This document shows, one piece after another, positions 22,542 to 33,289 of a DNA stretch of 64,000 nt. Location: positions 78,720,756-78,784,755 of the forward strand of contig CM060731.1 in NCBI GenBank assembly GCA_030704615.1, in the 5' to 3' direction. A program made the translations under genes and the position numbers. The stretch is from Takakia lepidozioides. Lineage: Eukaryota > Streptophyta > Takakiopsida > Takakiales > Takakiaceae. How positions within the stretch are numbered: the stretch's first letter is position 1; the number at the start of each line of letters is the position of its first letter. The notes beneath the pieces were generated by a model that worked only from the letters and a program-made list of their open reading frames with translations, did not search any database and was not told the DNA's origin.

Positions 22542-24080
22542 TCATACTGGGATAATAATCAAGTAGACAAGAATTGAGACTCCACTGGTGACATAGATGT
22601 CGATCCACTCTGCAGGACTAAACCTGGGCAACTCTTGTGGAATTTCTTTGCGCATGTATCTGGGCAACTCTTCTGCAAATGCTGGGCCATACACCTGCTC
22701 TGCTTCAACCGGTCAGTCATGCTCACAATTCTCTCTTCATGCCATGAGGCCACCATGAGCACAATGGAATGTCATACTAAAAGATTGCCCCCCTCTTAAT
22801 TCTTATCCATCTTTTCTCTATCTCGGTCTCTTATCCCTGAAGATACAAAGCTGCAACAATTCACAACACCACCAACTCGCTGACATCACGTAGGCTGCAA
22901 TGAACTTGCAAGTGTGTAACTCACATTCACAAAGAGGACCACCAACCTGGATAAACAATGTGGTCAATCCCAGCAGCCTGTCCAACCTGCATCCTGAATC
23001 ACTCTCCAGCTTTGCCTCTGTAGATGTTGATAATACTCTAGAAGCATCCTGCCAATCCATTTAACCCCCCCACAACTACAAATTCACCCTCAAATGGACA
23101 GAGATCACAGACTTCTTCATGCAATGTGATATTGAGGAACCATGGGTGGTCAGCTCAGAAGGAGTTGCGGCACTTGCTCATCAGCGATGTATCCTTCAGA
23201 AAGGTCAACATTACCTTACAGGCAAAGGTTTCTTTCAGCATTGTCTTAAGGACAGCCTTTCTGGCAGCTAATTCCCAGTTCCTATAATAGCTTCACCTAC
23301 CTGAAACTGCCAGCATTTGACAATTACTTGCATCATTACGTTTTTCCACGAGTCATGATTCCGAGCTGCACTACACAGCTTCACCATCTCCTAAACCATA
23401 ATATCTGGGCGAATTCCCTCCGTTCTACCACAAAAGAAAAGTAGGTATGCAGGTGGAATCGCCCAAATCACATTCCAGTGCTGCTGGTATATGCTATTCT
23501 CGACATGTAAGCATCCGGAAAAATCATCCCTTTCGGAATTCCCGCTTCAATTGCATCATGAAGGAGAGGAAAAGGAGCACAATGGCGCTGCTTCCTCCCT
23601 GCCTAACAATTTCTCATGTGTTTTGATAGACCTTTCTCTAAGACAATTTCACATCACCGATGCCCAATATGCATTCGAGCTGCCACGGATTCCTTCTTCC
23701 AGTGATTAACTCAAGCCACTCGCTGAGAATCTGTCTTCTCTCTGGGCGGCGAAATTTGTCATCACAATGCTAGCAAAGCGCAGTCCGTCTCTCCCAGCTC
23801 TCCGCCCCTCAGGCTGCCTCTCTTTCCATTCCTCCCTATCTGTCGAATGCACTGAAATAACACATGCATGACGTACCTGACACGGGATGCCTGTGTTAGA
23901 AGTGCTACACTTGATATGGGCAATCAAGGATGGTCTCAAAAGCGTTGGCTGTCTGCCTTGTGACTGTCTCCGTAGATATGGAGCATTGCAAGCTTTCATA
24001 GAAAGAGAAGGAACGCTCCATCCTTGGTTGGTTGGTTGGCACCATAATCGGCTGCCAGCCTTCGCCATCATCGTTGCCAT
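22542..24080 (-). CDS. Small membrane protein, possibly plastid-targeted, unknown function
   Basis: Three exons on the minus strand join exactly in phase: 23877-24080, 22947-23048, 22542-22694 (459 nt, 152 residues). Junctions are TGTCAG|GTACGT, GGCAG|GATGC, ATCCAG|GTTGGT and GAGCAG|GTGTAT. The first exon encodes a basic, Ser-rich N-terminus with few acidic residues (MATMMAKAGSRLWC), as in plastid transit peptides. The middle exon holds EAKLESDSGCRLDRLLG. The last encodes FAEELPRYMRKEIPQELPRF and ends in a hydrophobic segment (VSILVYLIII) four residues from the stop. That suggests a C-terminal membrane anchor. I do not recognise the family. A thylakoid or envelope accessory protein is possible. 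Confidence 0.6.
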
Positions 24081-24494
24081 TGTAAGCGAAAACGCACGAG
24101 GCAAGGGAGAGAGACGGTCTGAGGATAAGGGAACGAAAAAGATATCAACGAACGAAGTACACCTTCGTTTGCAGATGGGTCCTACCTTCAAAGTTTTCCC
24201 GGTATGCTACTGTTCCTACATCTCATCAGGCATCTGGGAGAGTTGTAAGCTCTGAAGCCGCTGCCCACCCTGCGGAGCCTCTGCGGAAAGCTTCAAGTAG
24301 TTGTGAGCTGTAGGCACTTTGCATTTTCCGAACTGCCTTGCGTGTAGAATTTTTCCCAACAGTTTCAAGTTAACTGCGCGGAAGTGGAAACCACTGGAGG
24401 AGGAAGAGGTTTGTCGACAGGAGGATGGAGGCCAACTGGGAGTGGAGAACGATCAGTGACAAAATCCGCCCTTCGTTATATTCAGCAAGGAAAT
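24081..24494. promoter_or_regulatory. Divergent intergenic region
   Basis: This stretch separates the start of the minus-strand small membrane-protein gene (ATG at 24080) from the tentative plus-strand gene (ATG at 24495). If both genes are real, they share a promoter region of about 414 bp. No clear TATA box is seen. Confidence 0.3.
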
Positions 24495-25123
24495 GGGCAA
24501 AACAGTGCACCGCCTTATTGGCCGTGCGGGCCGTAACATGGAGATCGAGCGATTGGGCAGTGGGAAACTGCTGGTGAAATCCAGCCCTACTATGTCACAG
24601 ACTGATATTAAAACGGGTATTCCGAGCTGGTAAGCGTACCAGTTGTCATGCAAGACAATCCTTAGAGCAGCTGGGTGTCTTTCCTTTGTTATCTCCCGTT
24701 ACTATGAATTGATTTCTGTAGGCAGAAGAGAAATTACCGGAAATTTCTTAGTTAATAGTGTGCACAGATCGTGATTTTCTTGGGTGGATCCATGGATTTT
24801 GCTGTGGTGGCAGGTATGGAGTGTGGGTGCAGCTCTCTCCCAGTGGATCAGATTTCAAGCACAAGTTTACCAAAGAGGCACTGGTGATTGATAGCTACAA
24901 GAAACGTGTGTGGAGATTTCGTCAACTTGAGAAGCTGGACGCAAGCGGGCCAAAGTCTGCTGCGAGTGGGGTTGGAGGTGGATCATTGGCGCGCTGCCAG
25001 TATGACGGTCCCTCCCCTTCCACGGATTCAGACCTCCTTCCGACTTCCGATCTCTCTCTCTGGCGTGTATGTGGTGTTCTGCTACGTACTCTCATTGAAA
25101 ATGTGCATGAGGGGAGGCAGTGA
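24495..25123 (+). CDS. Hypothetical two-exon gene
   Basis: Exon 1 (ATG 24495 to about 24630) encodes MGKTVHRLIGRAGRNMEIE and ends at a good donor, AGCTG|GTAAGCG. Exon 2 begins after gtggcag at about 24813 and runs to a stop at 25121-25123. It encodes YGVWVQLSPSGSDFKHKF, then the basic stretch VIDSYKKRVWRFRQLEKL. Joined, TG|G gives Trp and the frame stays open for about 150 residues. Composition is basic, with a low-complexity Gly/Ser patch. The family is not recognised. The clean splice phase is the main argument for a gene. Confidence 0.4.
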
Positions 25124-25273
25124 GCACTCTATTGCCTAACCAAAAGAGGAGTGTTCTTTAACGAAATAATAGCTACTTCTCTCTCCTTAGACATAATTTG
25201 GTATAAAACTTGTGGTTGGAGGGGTGCATTGGAGGTTACACAACAGGGGAGTTTTACACAAATGTGATGCAGG

Positions 25274-27493
25274 ATGGGAGGTTTGAATCGGGCGCAGTTG
25301 TTTGAATCAGGCACCTCAACCGTGGCCACTGCTTTTAAGAGAGGACCAAGAGAAGAAGTCATAAAAAACTCTTCTGGCATTGGGGATGTAAGGACACTAT
25401 GTGAGGCAGGAAAACTGAAAGAGGCCCTGCACGTTTTGAACAAAGGAGGCATTGCAGCGGACTCCAATACTTATGTCTGCATCTTACAGGAGTGCATCAA
25501 GATGAAGGCCCTAGCAGAGGGACAGCAGGTGCACTCCCACATTATTGAGAGTGGATTCCAGCCAAACATTCTAGTACTGAACACACTTGTCAACATGTAT
25601 GCCAAGTGTGGAAGTGTGGTGGATGCACGCCTAGTCTTTGACAAAATGGTTAAACGAGATCAGTTTACATGGAATATTATGATAGCAGGGTATGCCAAGA
25701 ATGGGGGTGGTAGGGAGGCTGTCAAGACATATGAGCAAATGCGACGAAGAGGTGTGAGGCCAGACAGGGTCACATTCATTTGCGTTCTGAATGGGTGTGC
25801 CAGCCTAGGAGCCCTGGGAAAGGGCAAGGAGGTCCATGCTGACATCATTAAAGCTGGAATTGCGTCGGATACCATTCTGGAGACTGCCCTTATAGCCATG
25901 TACGCCAAGTCTGGGAGTGTAAGGGATGCACATCTAGTATTTGACAGTATGGCTCAACATGATGTGGTCTCATGGAATGCAATGATTGCAGGATATGCCC
26001 AGCATAGGTGTGGTATAGAGGCTTTTGAGATGTAGGAGCAAATGATACGGGACGGGATGATACCCAACAAGGTCACATTCATTTGCACTCTCAATGCTTG
26101 TGCCTGCCTGGCAGCTCTGGAAAAAGGCAGAAAGGTACATGCTGACATGATTAAATTTGGGCTTTTGCAAGATGTCATTCTGTATACTGCCCTTGTTGAC
26201 ATGTATGCTAAATGCGGGAGCATGAAAGATGCATGTCAAGTGTTCCACAAGATGGATGAACGAAATGTGGTCTCATGGAACAAGATGATTGCAGGATATG
26301 CTCAGAACCGGGTTTGGTAGAGAGGCTCTCAATGTCTATAGGAAAATGATACAAGAAGGAGTAATGCCTGACAAGGTCATTTTCATTGGTGTTCTCAATG
26401 CTTGTGCCAGCCTGGCAGCCCTGGAAAAGGGCAAGGAGGTCCATGGTGACATCATCAGAGCAAAAATTCCGCAAGATCTTTTTCTGGAGACGGCTGTTGT
26501 TGATATGTACGCCAAATGTGGGAGCATGAAGGATGCGCTTCACATGTTTGGCAACATGGCTGAACGAAATGTGGTGACATGGAATGCAATGATGGCAGGA
26601 TTTGCTCAGCATGGGTGTGGTAGAGAGGCCCTCCAACTATTTGAACAAATGAAAGAGGAAGGCTTGACACCAAACGGTATCTCCTTCATATGTGTTCTCT
26701 CTGCATGTAGTCATGTGGGCCTAGTGGATGAAGGCCATAGGTACTTTGATTCCATGAGTCGTGATCATGGCCTCACCCTACGTGGGAGCCTTTTGGATGT
26801 ATGGGAGACCTTCTTGGTCGCGCAGGACGATTGGATGAGGCAGAGGACTTCATCAACAAAATGCCAATCGAACCAGCTGCTGCAGTGTGGGGGGGCTTGC
26901 TTGGTGCCTGTAGAATCCATGGTAATGTGGAGCTAGCAGAACGTGCTGCAAAATGCCTTCTCAGGTGTGATCCAGAGGATGCTGGAACTTATGGGCTGCT
27001 ATCAAACATCTATGCTGCAGCTGGGAGGTGGGAGGATGCAGCAAGGGTGAGAAGAAGGATGGAGGATAGAGGTGTCAGAAAGGTAACGGGGCACTGCTGC
27101 CTTGAGGTGGACAGCCAGGTGCATACATTCATTGTAGATGACAATTTGCATCCACAAATTGAGGATATCCGTGCTGAGCTTAAGAGATTGTCAGGGCAGA
27201 TGACGGAGGTGGGGGTAGTGCCTGACACCCAGTATGTATTGCATGAGGTGGAGGAGGAGCAGAAGTTATTCTCTCTTTGCCACCACAGTGAGAAGCTGGC
27301 CATTGCTTTTGGGATGATCAGCACGCCCCCTGGGTCGTCTCTTCATATCATCAAGAACCTCCGGGTGTGTGGTGACTGCCACACAGCCACCAAGGTCATC
27401 TCAAAAATTGTTAGCCGAGCCATTGTTGTGCGGGATTCCAACCGCTTTCACCACTTTCAAGACGGAGTTTGCTCTTGTGGTGATTATTGGTGA
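25274..27493 (+). pseudogene. PPR-DYW (PLS class) RNA-editing factor, disrupted
   Basis: No intron is seen. The protein has an N-terminal leader, then repeated P-L-S pentatricopeptide motifs such as VVSWNAMIAGYAQH and ALVDMYAKCGSMKDA. E and E+ motifs follow, and then a complete DYW domain. The domain has the deaminase signature HSEKLA, the zinc pair CGDCH and the ending CSCGDYW. Such proteins bind organelle transcripts and deaminate specific cytidines. Three defects break it: an in-frame TAG at 26033-26035 where FEMYEQM is expected, one extra C near 26311 in AQNGFGREA, and a frame change near 26790-26805 just before CMGDLLGRAGR. The DYW catalytic residues are intact, so the decay looks recent or reflects assembly errors. 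Confidence 0.88.
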
Positions 27494-27890
27494 ACTGATA
27501 ACCTCCATGAACAAAAGTGGATCACTTCAAATATGAGGGTGGAAAGCTGATAGTTTAGCTTCATTTTGCAGTGGACGAAAATGATCTCTGATTGAGTCAA
27601 AACTGCACTTTGTGAGCTGCCTATGGTGATGGTCCATTTGAGAGATCATCCAAAAGCAGCTGGGAGTCCCAGAAGAAACTTATTGGTGACGCACGAAGAG
27701 AGTCTCCCTTTTGGGTCTCTAAGCAGTTTCTGTTGGAGCCTGGCTGCATGTTATCAGTGACCCTAACCCTGCTAAAAGTATGGCCATGTAGGTTGGAAAG
27801 TTCACTTCATGGTTGTCTAAATGAAAACCTGGCAGAAGGTTTTCTCAGGATGACTGATCCCTGGTAGGCTACGGAAGTCCTGCAGCAAGT
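27494..27890. other. PPR 3' flank, no gene seen
   Basis: No coding block or repeat family is recognised. It presumably holds the 3' untranslated region of the PPR gene and spacer up to F-box copy B. Confidence 0.4.
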
Positions 27891-27899
27891 TTGAAGAGG

Positions 27900-28617
27900 T
27901 GTGAGCATCTCTCCCCTTCATGTGGAAAGGCCAGACAGAGGTTTATGCATTGTGTGCAATCCTCTGTTGAACAGTTCCAGACAATTGCATGCCCTGCCTC
28001 ACAAAAATTCAGAACATGTGGAGATAGATGGTTGAATGGATTGTGGATCGATTGCAGCAACACCTACAAGGTCCTTGTCATATCGTATTGGAGCTGCGAC
28101 AGGAAGAGGCGTTGGAGAACAGACATGTACGACTCAGTTTGCAAGTGTTGGACCGAAACTGGAACGAGGAGAAAGATGGCCCAGAAGGTGTTGCGCATTG
28201 GTCAGGAAGTGTGATATGTGGGCCTACTCTCTTTGCTCTATTCTCTGGAGAGAAAGGCTACATTCTCAGCTACATTATGATGGCTTGTGACATTGGCACG
28301 GGGGTGTGGACTAAAGGTGCTGCACGGATGCCTGACGACTTTGGTGGACTGTATTGAATGTCGACTTGTAGAGAGTGAGGGGCGCTGTTGATGGTTGGGC
28401 GGTCTCGGCCCTCGCGATCAAATGCAAGTCTCACAACAAATTTGTGTTGTGGAGTTGAAAGGTTCTACAACGAGTGCAGAGTGGCTGGACTTGCAAGAAA
28501 TAGATGGGATACCAGCTACAAGTTGAAGGTGGTGAGCCATGACAATCTCATATTCTTGTGGAACGGAAGTATCGTTTTGATGTATGACATGAAGCAACAC
28601 ACGTGGACACCCTGACA
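27900..28617 (+). pseudogene. F-box protein fragment, copy B (no F-box)
   Basis: This fragment carries the C-terminal repeats only. Recognisable pieces are SSVEQFQTIACPASQKF, NTYKVLVISYWSCD, RWRTDMYDSVCKCWTETG, MACDIGTGVWTKG and VLMYDMKQHTWTP. They lie in at least three frames. It aligns with copies A and C and lacks the F-box, so it cannot assemble into an SCF complex. Homology stops at about 28617, where a copia reverse-transcriptase fragment begins a few bases later. That marks a rearrangement breakpoint. Confidence 0.75.
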
Positions 28618-28634
28618 AGATTTTCACAGGGTGT

Positions 28635-28835
28635 TCACATATTGCTGGAATTGACTGCGATGAGACATTTAAACCCGTTGTCAAGTTTGATTCCATTCGA
28701 GTCATCCTAGCTATAGCTGTAGCGGAAGACATGGAGTCTCGGTTGGTTGATGTGAGAATGCCTTCCTTAATGGAGATCTTCACGAGGAGATTTACATAGA
28801 GCAGCCGCAAGGCCAGGATACACTAATCTTGCTGA
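28635..28835 (+). pseudogene. Copia reverse-transcriptase fragment, plus orientation
   Basis: The reading GIDCDETFKPVVKFDSIRV then ILAIAVAEDM, and in a shifted frame NAFLNGDLHEEIYIEQPQG, is the N-terminal palm of a copia RT. It sits in plus orientation. The rest of what may be the same element is minus-oriented to its right and begins just after this block (KSLYGLKQ). This looks like an inverted piece of one element. Confidence 0.8.
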
Positions 28836-28949
28836 AATTGTCGAGATGTCCGATTGCTGTATCCCGAATTATTTCTACACTGCCACCTCATCGAATCAAG
28901 ATGTCGATGCACTCCCACTCATCGAATCAACCATTACAGAATCACAAGT

Positions 28950-30600
28950 AGTTTACTTGTTAAACTTCTCAACAGCTAGAGCCTTTGTAAGAAAATCTGC
29001 CACTTGCTCATGTGTGCTAACGTACTTGATGTCAATGACCTTCTCTACTTGCTTCTCTCGAGTGTAGTAATACCGGACATCGATATGTTTGGTGCGCTTA
29101 TGAAACTCCGGATTATGTACCAATCTTATGCAGCCCATATTATCGCTACACAGAGCTGTTGCCTTTCCCTGCCCATACATATTCAGCCTCAGTTGTGGAA
29201 GTTGATGTGCATTGTTGGCTGGTCCACCCTATCGCCCCACCATTTAGGATGAAAACATATCCACTTCTGGATTTTCTAGTATCCAGATCCCCTGCATAGT
29301 CACAGTCACAAAATCCGAGAAGATGATTTGAAGAATCACTTCCGCTGAAGTACAGACCATAGTGCATGGTACCTTTGAGATACTTGAACACACGCTTGAA
29401 AGCCTGGCACTAAATTTTGCCACAATGCTCACGACATATCCAATATCAAGCCGAGTGTCTATCATGGCAAACATGAGGCTTCCAACTTCACGCTCTCCAC
29501 TTCATCCGAGACATCCTCATTAGGATCCAAGGAAGGTCTTAACTGGGAATTAGGGTCTGCAGGAACGGACACGTGGCAGGCATCTTGCAAGCCAAACCAC
29601 TCGTTCCCTGAGAAAAATCCTATAGAGGTCTGTCCCGAGTGATTTGAAGTCAAACATAACAATCTGCCTCACTGTATGTAACCTCAAAAGGCTTACTGAG
29701 GTAATCCGCATACCAGTCCATCTACAAAAATGGTTGTGATAATCTTAGATCCCCTTGAGCTGTAATAAACACAAGGATCTGCCGAGGTAGGTTGGAGCTC
29801 ATATCTCACCAAGAACTCATGAAAACTGTTACTTGGAGTTCCACGCCCTTGATGTCTGCTTCAGCCCGTAAAGACTTTTTTCTTAGGATACAAACCACAT
29901 TTTCTCGGCCCTTCTCCACCCCTTAGACTAGTGACTGTGACTTCCAGATAGCAGTGACTAGTGACTTTATCCTTTCTTGGTAGATAGACTTCTTGGTTTG
30001 TGAACTCGTTTTTACACCGTGCCTAGTAGGACTTAGTGATATACTTGCGGGTGCTCTCTCTCTCACCAGCTTTTACGATTGTAGTCAGATCCATCTCGTT
30101 TTCATATTCTCTAACATTTGGTTTAAACACTGCAACAGCTTTGCTCTGCATTATGAGTTATTCCCTTACAGTTGCAGAAATGTACACTTACTCATCATAG
30201 TTTTCAACACCTGTACCATGGATAACGGGGACGTTTGTAGGAAGCTGAGGCGACTCACAAGCAACGAAGCTATTATGACGTTCAGGGACATCAAGCACTT
30301 TTGATGAAAGGTTAGCATCATTGATCCTAGAAGATTCAGCTACAACCACCACTGGCATCTCCTTGAACAATGTTCTTGAGATTTAATGTCAACAGGAGTT
30401 ACATGATCGAATTCCTTCTGAAAAGGCAGAAGACCAGCCTCTGATCGAATCTCATTGGTGGTTTGAGAGGTACAAATATCAAAGCTAGGGCCACCAAGAG
30501 AATCGAAGCCTGAATCCTTCGTAGAGAAATTTTTAATAGAATCTGCTTCTTTGTCATCGTCAAGATTGGACAAACGTTGTCTGCTCTTTCTTTCTGTAGA
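28950..30600 (-). pseudogene. Copia RT/RNase H segment and linker, minus orientation
   Basis: From right to left on the minus strand there is first an integrase-RT linker (30573-30190, with KEFDHVTPVDIKSQE). A short RT piece follows at about 29950-29690 (KKSLYGLKQTSRAW, then TTIFVDGLV). Next come CHVSVPADPNSQLRPSL (29560), TRLDIGYVVSIVAKF (29460) and an RNase H (29391-28953) with YAGDLDTRKSRSGYVF, TTEAEY, ALCSDNMGCIRLV and HIDVRYYYTRE. The catalytic Y/F-V-D-D motif reads FVDG, so the second Asp is lost. The N-terminal RT palm is missing here and lies inverted at 28.64-28.83 kb. Several frameshifts are present. Confidence 0.85.
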
Positions 30601-30821
30601 TACTTCTTTCTCGTCATCAGATCATACAGAGGTTGGTACGCAAATGTCAAAGCGAAGAGAACAACGTCGTTGCGAAGCTGTCAGAGAAGAGAACAACGGG
30701 CGAGAGCAAATTGACAACCCTGAAAGTAGAGAACACAAAAAGCTCAAACGAGGAAAGAAAAGTGTGGAAATGTAAGAGAAAAACGTGGAAAGGAAAAAAC
30801 CCGAGCGGTGCTTCACAAAAT

Positions 30822-30881
30822 GGAAGGCCCCAGCCCGCGGGCGCCCGAAAATCGCGGACAGCCCGCGGGCTGGGGCCTTCC
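30822..30881. repeat. Perfect 21-bp GC-rich inverted repeat (hairpin)
   Basis: The left arm 30822-30842 (ggaaggccccagcccgcggg plus c) and the right arm 30861-30881 are exact reverse complements. They enclose an 18-nt loop. The arms are about 86 percent G+C in a much AT-richer setting. Such a stem would be very stable in RNA or single-stranded DNA. Its function is unknown. Confidence 0.95.
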
Positions 30882-30999
30882 CTATCACGTCGGGCTCTAG
30901 GGACAGCTCCAAAGCATCTGACACAAGTACTGCTGCAGTTCATAAGGCACAACCAAGAAGGGACATTACTAGGGAGGTAAAAAGAATGGTACACCTTCA

Positions 31000-31525
31000 T
31001 CTTTTCTATGGTAGACATCGATGAAAGCCAAAGAGATATTGTCATTCCTAGATACCTTGGAGGAGTATTTTTGATGCGGAGGAACATTTCTACTACTGAG
31101 AGAGAAAGCTAAGTTGTGGTGGAGTGGGCACAAGCATGAACGTAGGGTTCAGAAAAAGAATCCAGTGATTTCGTCCCATGAAATCAGTGGACTCTTTCCC
31201 TGAACCCTGCACAGATTTTGCAGTACAGCAGATGCAGGATGTGCTCGATATGCAGAAGTCATGTGACATTGGCAAGCTCTAATAGGGCCTGTGAAGGTGG
31301 TGTAAGTTGCTTTTGTCATGATTGTGGTTGCAGGTTGATTGGATTTTATCGTGCAAGTATTGCACAGGACATTTATAACTTGTATAAAGTTGCAGTGATC
31401 CAACGCAAGTGTGCAACGTCAGAGGACTTCAGGAAACTTAACAAGCTTAGTGTGAGTTGCACGGGGAGCTGCCTGCTTGGATCCAGCAGAGTTCCACAAA
31501 TGTTCTTCAAAACGATACAAGAGAC
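31000..31525. other. Unassigned region
   Basis: One plus-strand open frame (31218-31574, Cys-rich at its start) shows no family resemblance. No splice partners were found. It may be derived from repeats. Confidence 0.25.
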
Positions 31526-31526
31526 A

Positions 31527-31735
31527 CTGGGGCCCTCGTGCCTCCAGCTACATAACACCATACCACACTTCTAGTAATTAGAGCCAAAGAATTTCATTCC
31601 TGGCATCACGTCATACCTCTATCAAAACTATAAAGGAGACTTATACTAGGGCCCTCGTTCCCTCCACCTGCACAACACCATACCACACTTTCAGTAATTA
31701 GAGCCAGAGAATTTCATTCCTGGCACCATGTGATA
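31527..31735. repeat. Direct duplication of about 90 bp, period about 122 bp
   Basis: Two copies share ggccctcg, acaccataccacactt, agtaattagagcca and gaatttcattcctggca. They begin near 31531 and 31651. Few differences separate them, so the duplication looks recent. Confidence 0.8.
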
Positions 31736-31984
31736 GAGATCACCTCGCTCCTTCATACATAGGAAACATACACTTCACACAGATTCACAAAGCCACTTGA
31801 CTTTGTAATCTTAGGGGTTCCGCATGCTATATAAGTGGCACCGCTTCCACATTCCTAAGGTATACAGCCGTGCTCCGAAGTAATTGTGCAGCTTGTTCAT
31901 TACGTTGCAAGTAAATCAAGCAAGCAAAGCTGACGGTACCTCCTCAGCTGTGGCATCCAGTAGAGCAACATAGGTGCTGCACTC

Positions 31985-32445
31985 TTTGATTAATCCTCTT
32001 CTGCGATGGCATCTTTGCTCAAGGTCCTCTGTGTGCACTATCCCTCTTTGAATTCAACTTTCTAGGCTTGAATTGAGTTACAGCGAATAATACCACCACT
32101 GTCATAGGCCGACGAAAGGATACATGCTGTAGTTGTAGACAGCTCTGTATGGAGAGTTCGTGTTTCTAGGCAGCCCCTTTTTCCTTCATTCATCCCTTGC
32201 TTCCATGTCATACATTCTAAGTATCTCTTCCTACCAAGCATATCACACAACACACTGCATTGCCCTGGGAGGGGGGACAATAGCATCGAGTAGCATACAT
32301 GACGCAGACGTGACACTTCATAACGATGAACACCGACCAAGATAGCAGGAATCACAAGAGCGGCGTATCCAACTTGCCCTCCCCATTTCTCGCACACGGA
32401 TGGATTTCCAAGGATTTTAGGGTTTCTATGTACAGACCCCCAACT
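31985..32445 (+). repeat. Arm 2 of the inverted segmental duplication (5' side of F-box copy C)
   Basis: This is the reverse complement of the flank at 20770-21190. At about 32430 the homologous flank (tctatgtacag) runs directly into acccccaactcgacggtgg, which in copy A lies about 550 bp further on. Copy C therefore lost the F-box-coding segment by a deletion at this junction. Confidence 0.75.
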
Positions 32446-33280
32446 CGACGGTGGCACGAGATCGGCCTCAAATTCCCCAATGAATTCCAATCATTTTACA
32501 GCGTTTGTGCTGCAAATGGAGGCTTGTTTTGTGTAACGGCCAAGGACAAAGGTTTTTGCATTGTGTGCAATCCTCTGTTGAACAGTTCCAGACAATTGCC
32601 TGCCCTGCCTCACAACAATTCAGAACTTCAGGATATGTGGAGATGGTGAATGTGATTGTGGATCGATGCACCAACACCTACAAGGTCCTTGTCATATCGT
32701 ATTGGAGCCACGACAGGACGAGACGTTGGAGAACAGACATGTACGACTCTTGGACCGAAACTGGAAAGATGCCCGCGGAAGGTGATGCGTATTGTTCAGG
32801 AAGTGTGATATGTGCCCTACTCTCTTTGCTCTATTTTATACACAAGAGAAAAAGAAAGACAACAATTTGATGGCTTGTGACATTGGCACGGGTGTGTGGA
32901 CTAAAGTTGCTGCACGGATGCCTGAATTTGCTGTATGTGAATGCAATGAAGCTGGTCCATACCTTGTAGAGACTGGCGGGCGGCTATTACTGGTTGGGGT
33001 TCCATCATGATCCTGATTGCTTCTTTATCTCATCCCAAGTAATTTGTGTGTGGGAGTTGAAAGGTTCTACAACGAGTGCAGAGTGGCTGGAGATTGCAAG
33101 AACTAGACTGGATACCTTCTACAATTTTAGGGTGGCGAGCCATGACAATCTCATATTCATGTGGAACATAGTTATCGTTTTGATGTATGACATGAAGCAA
33201 CACACGTGGACACGTCATAATTATCAAAATTTCTTTTTCGGAATTGGGTCCAGGGGCGGCGCGGAAGGCTTAGTTTAGGT
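32430..33280 (+). pseudogene. F-box protein fragment, copy C (F-box deleted)
   Basis: C-terminal repeats are visible as RRWHEIGLKF, VCAANGGLFCV, NTYKVLVISYWSHD, ACDIGTGVWTKVAARM, ICVWELKGSTTSAEWLE and VLMYDMKQHTWTRH, spread over several frames. It shares 3' flank (ggtgcaaaagtctagaca) with copy A. At gctgcacggatgcctg (about 32911) it has the same form as copy B, without the AC insertion of copy A. The F-box is missing because of the deletion at about 32430. Confidence 0.78.
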
Positions 33281-33289
33281 GCAAAAGTC

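Noticed and set aside
25660-26673. Several long minus-strand open frames opposite the PPR gene
   Set aside because: They are antisense shadows of the repeated PPR motifs and have no independent motif.
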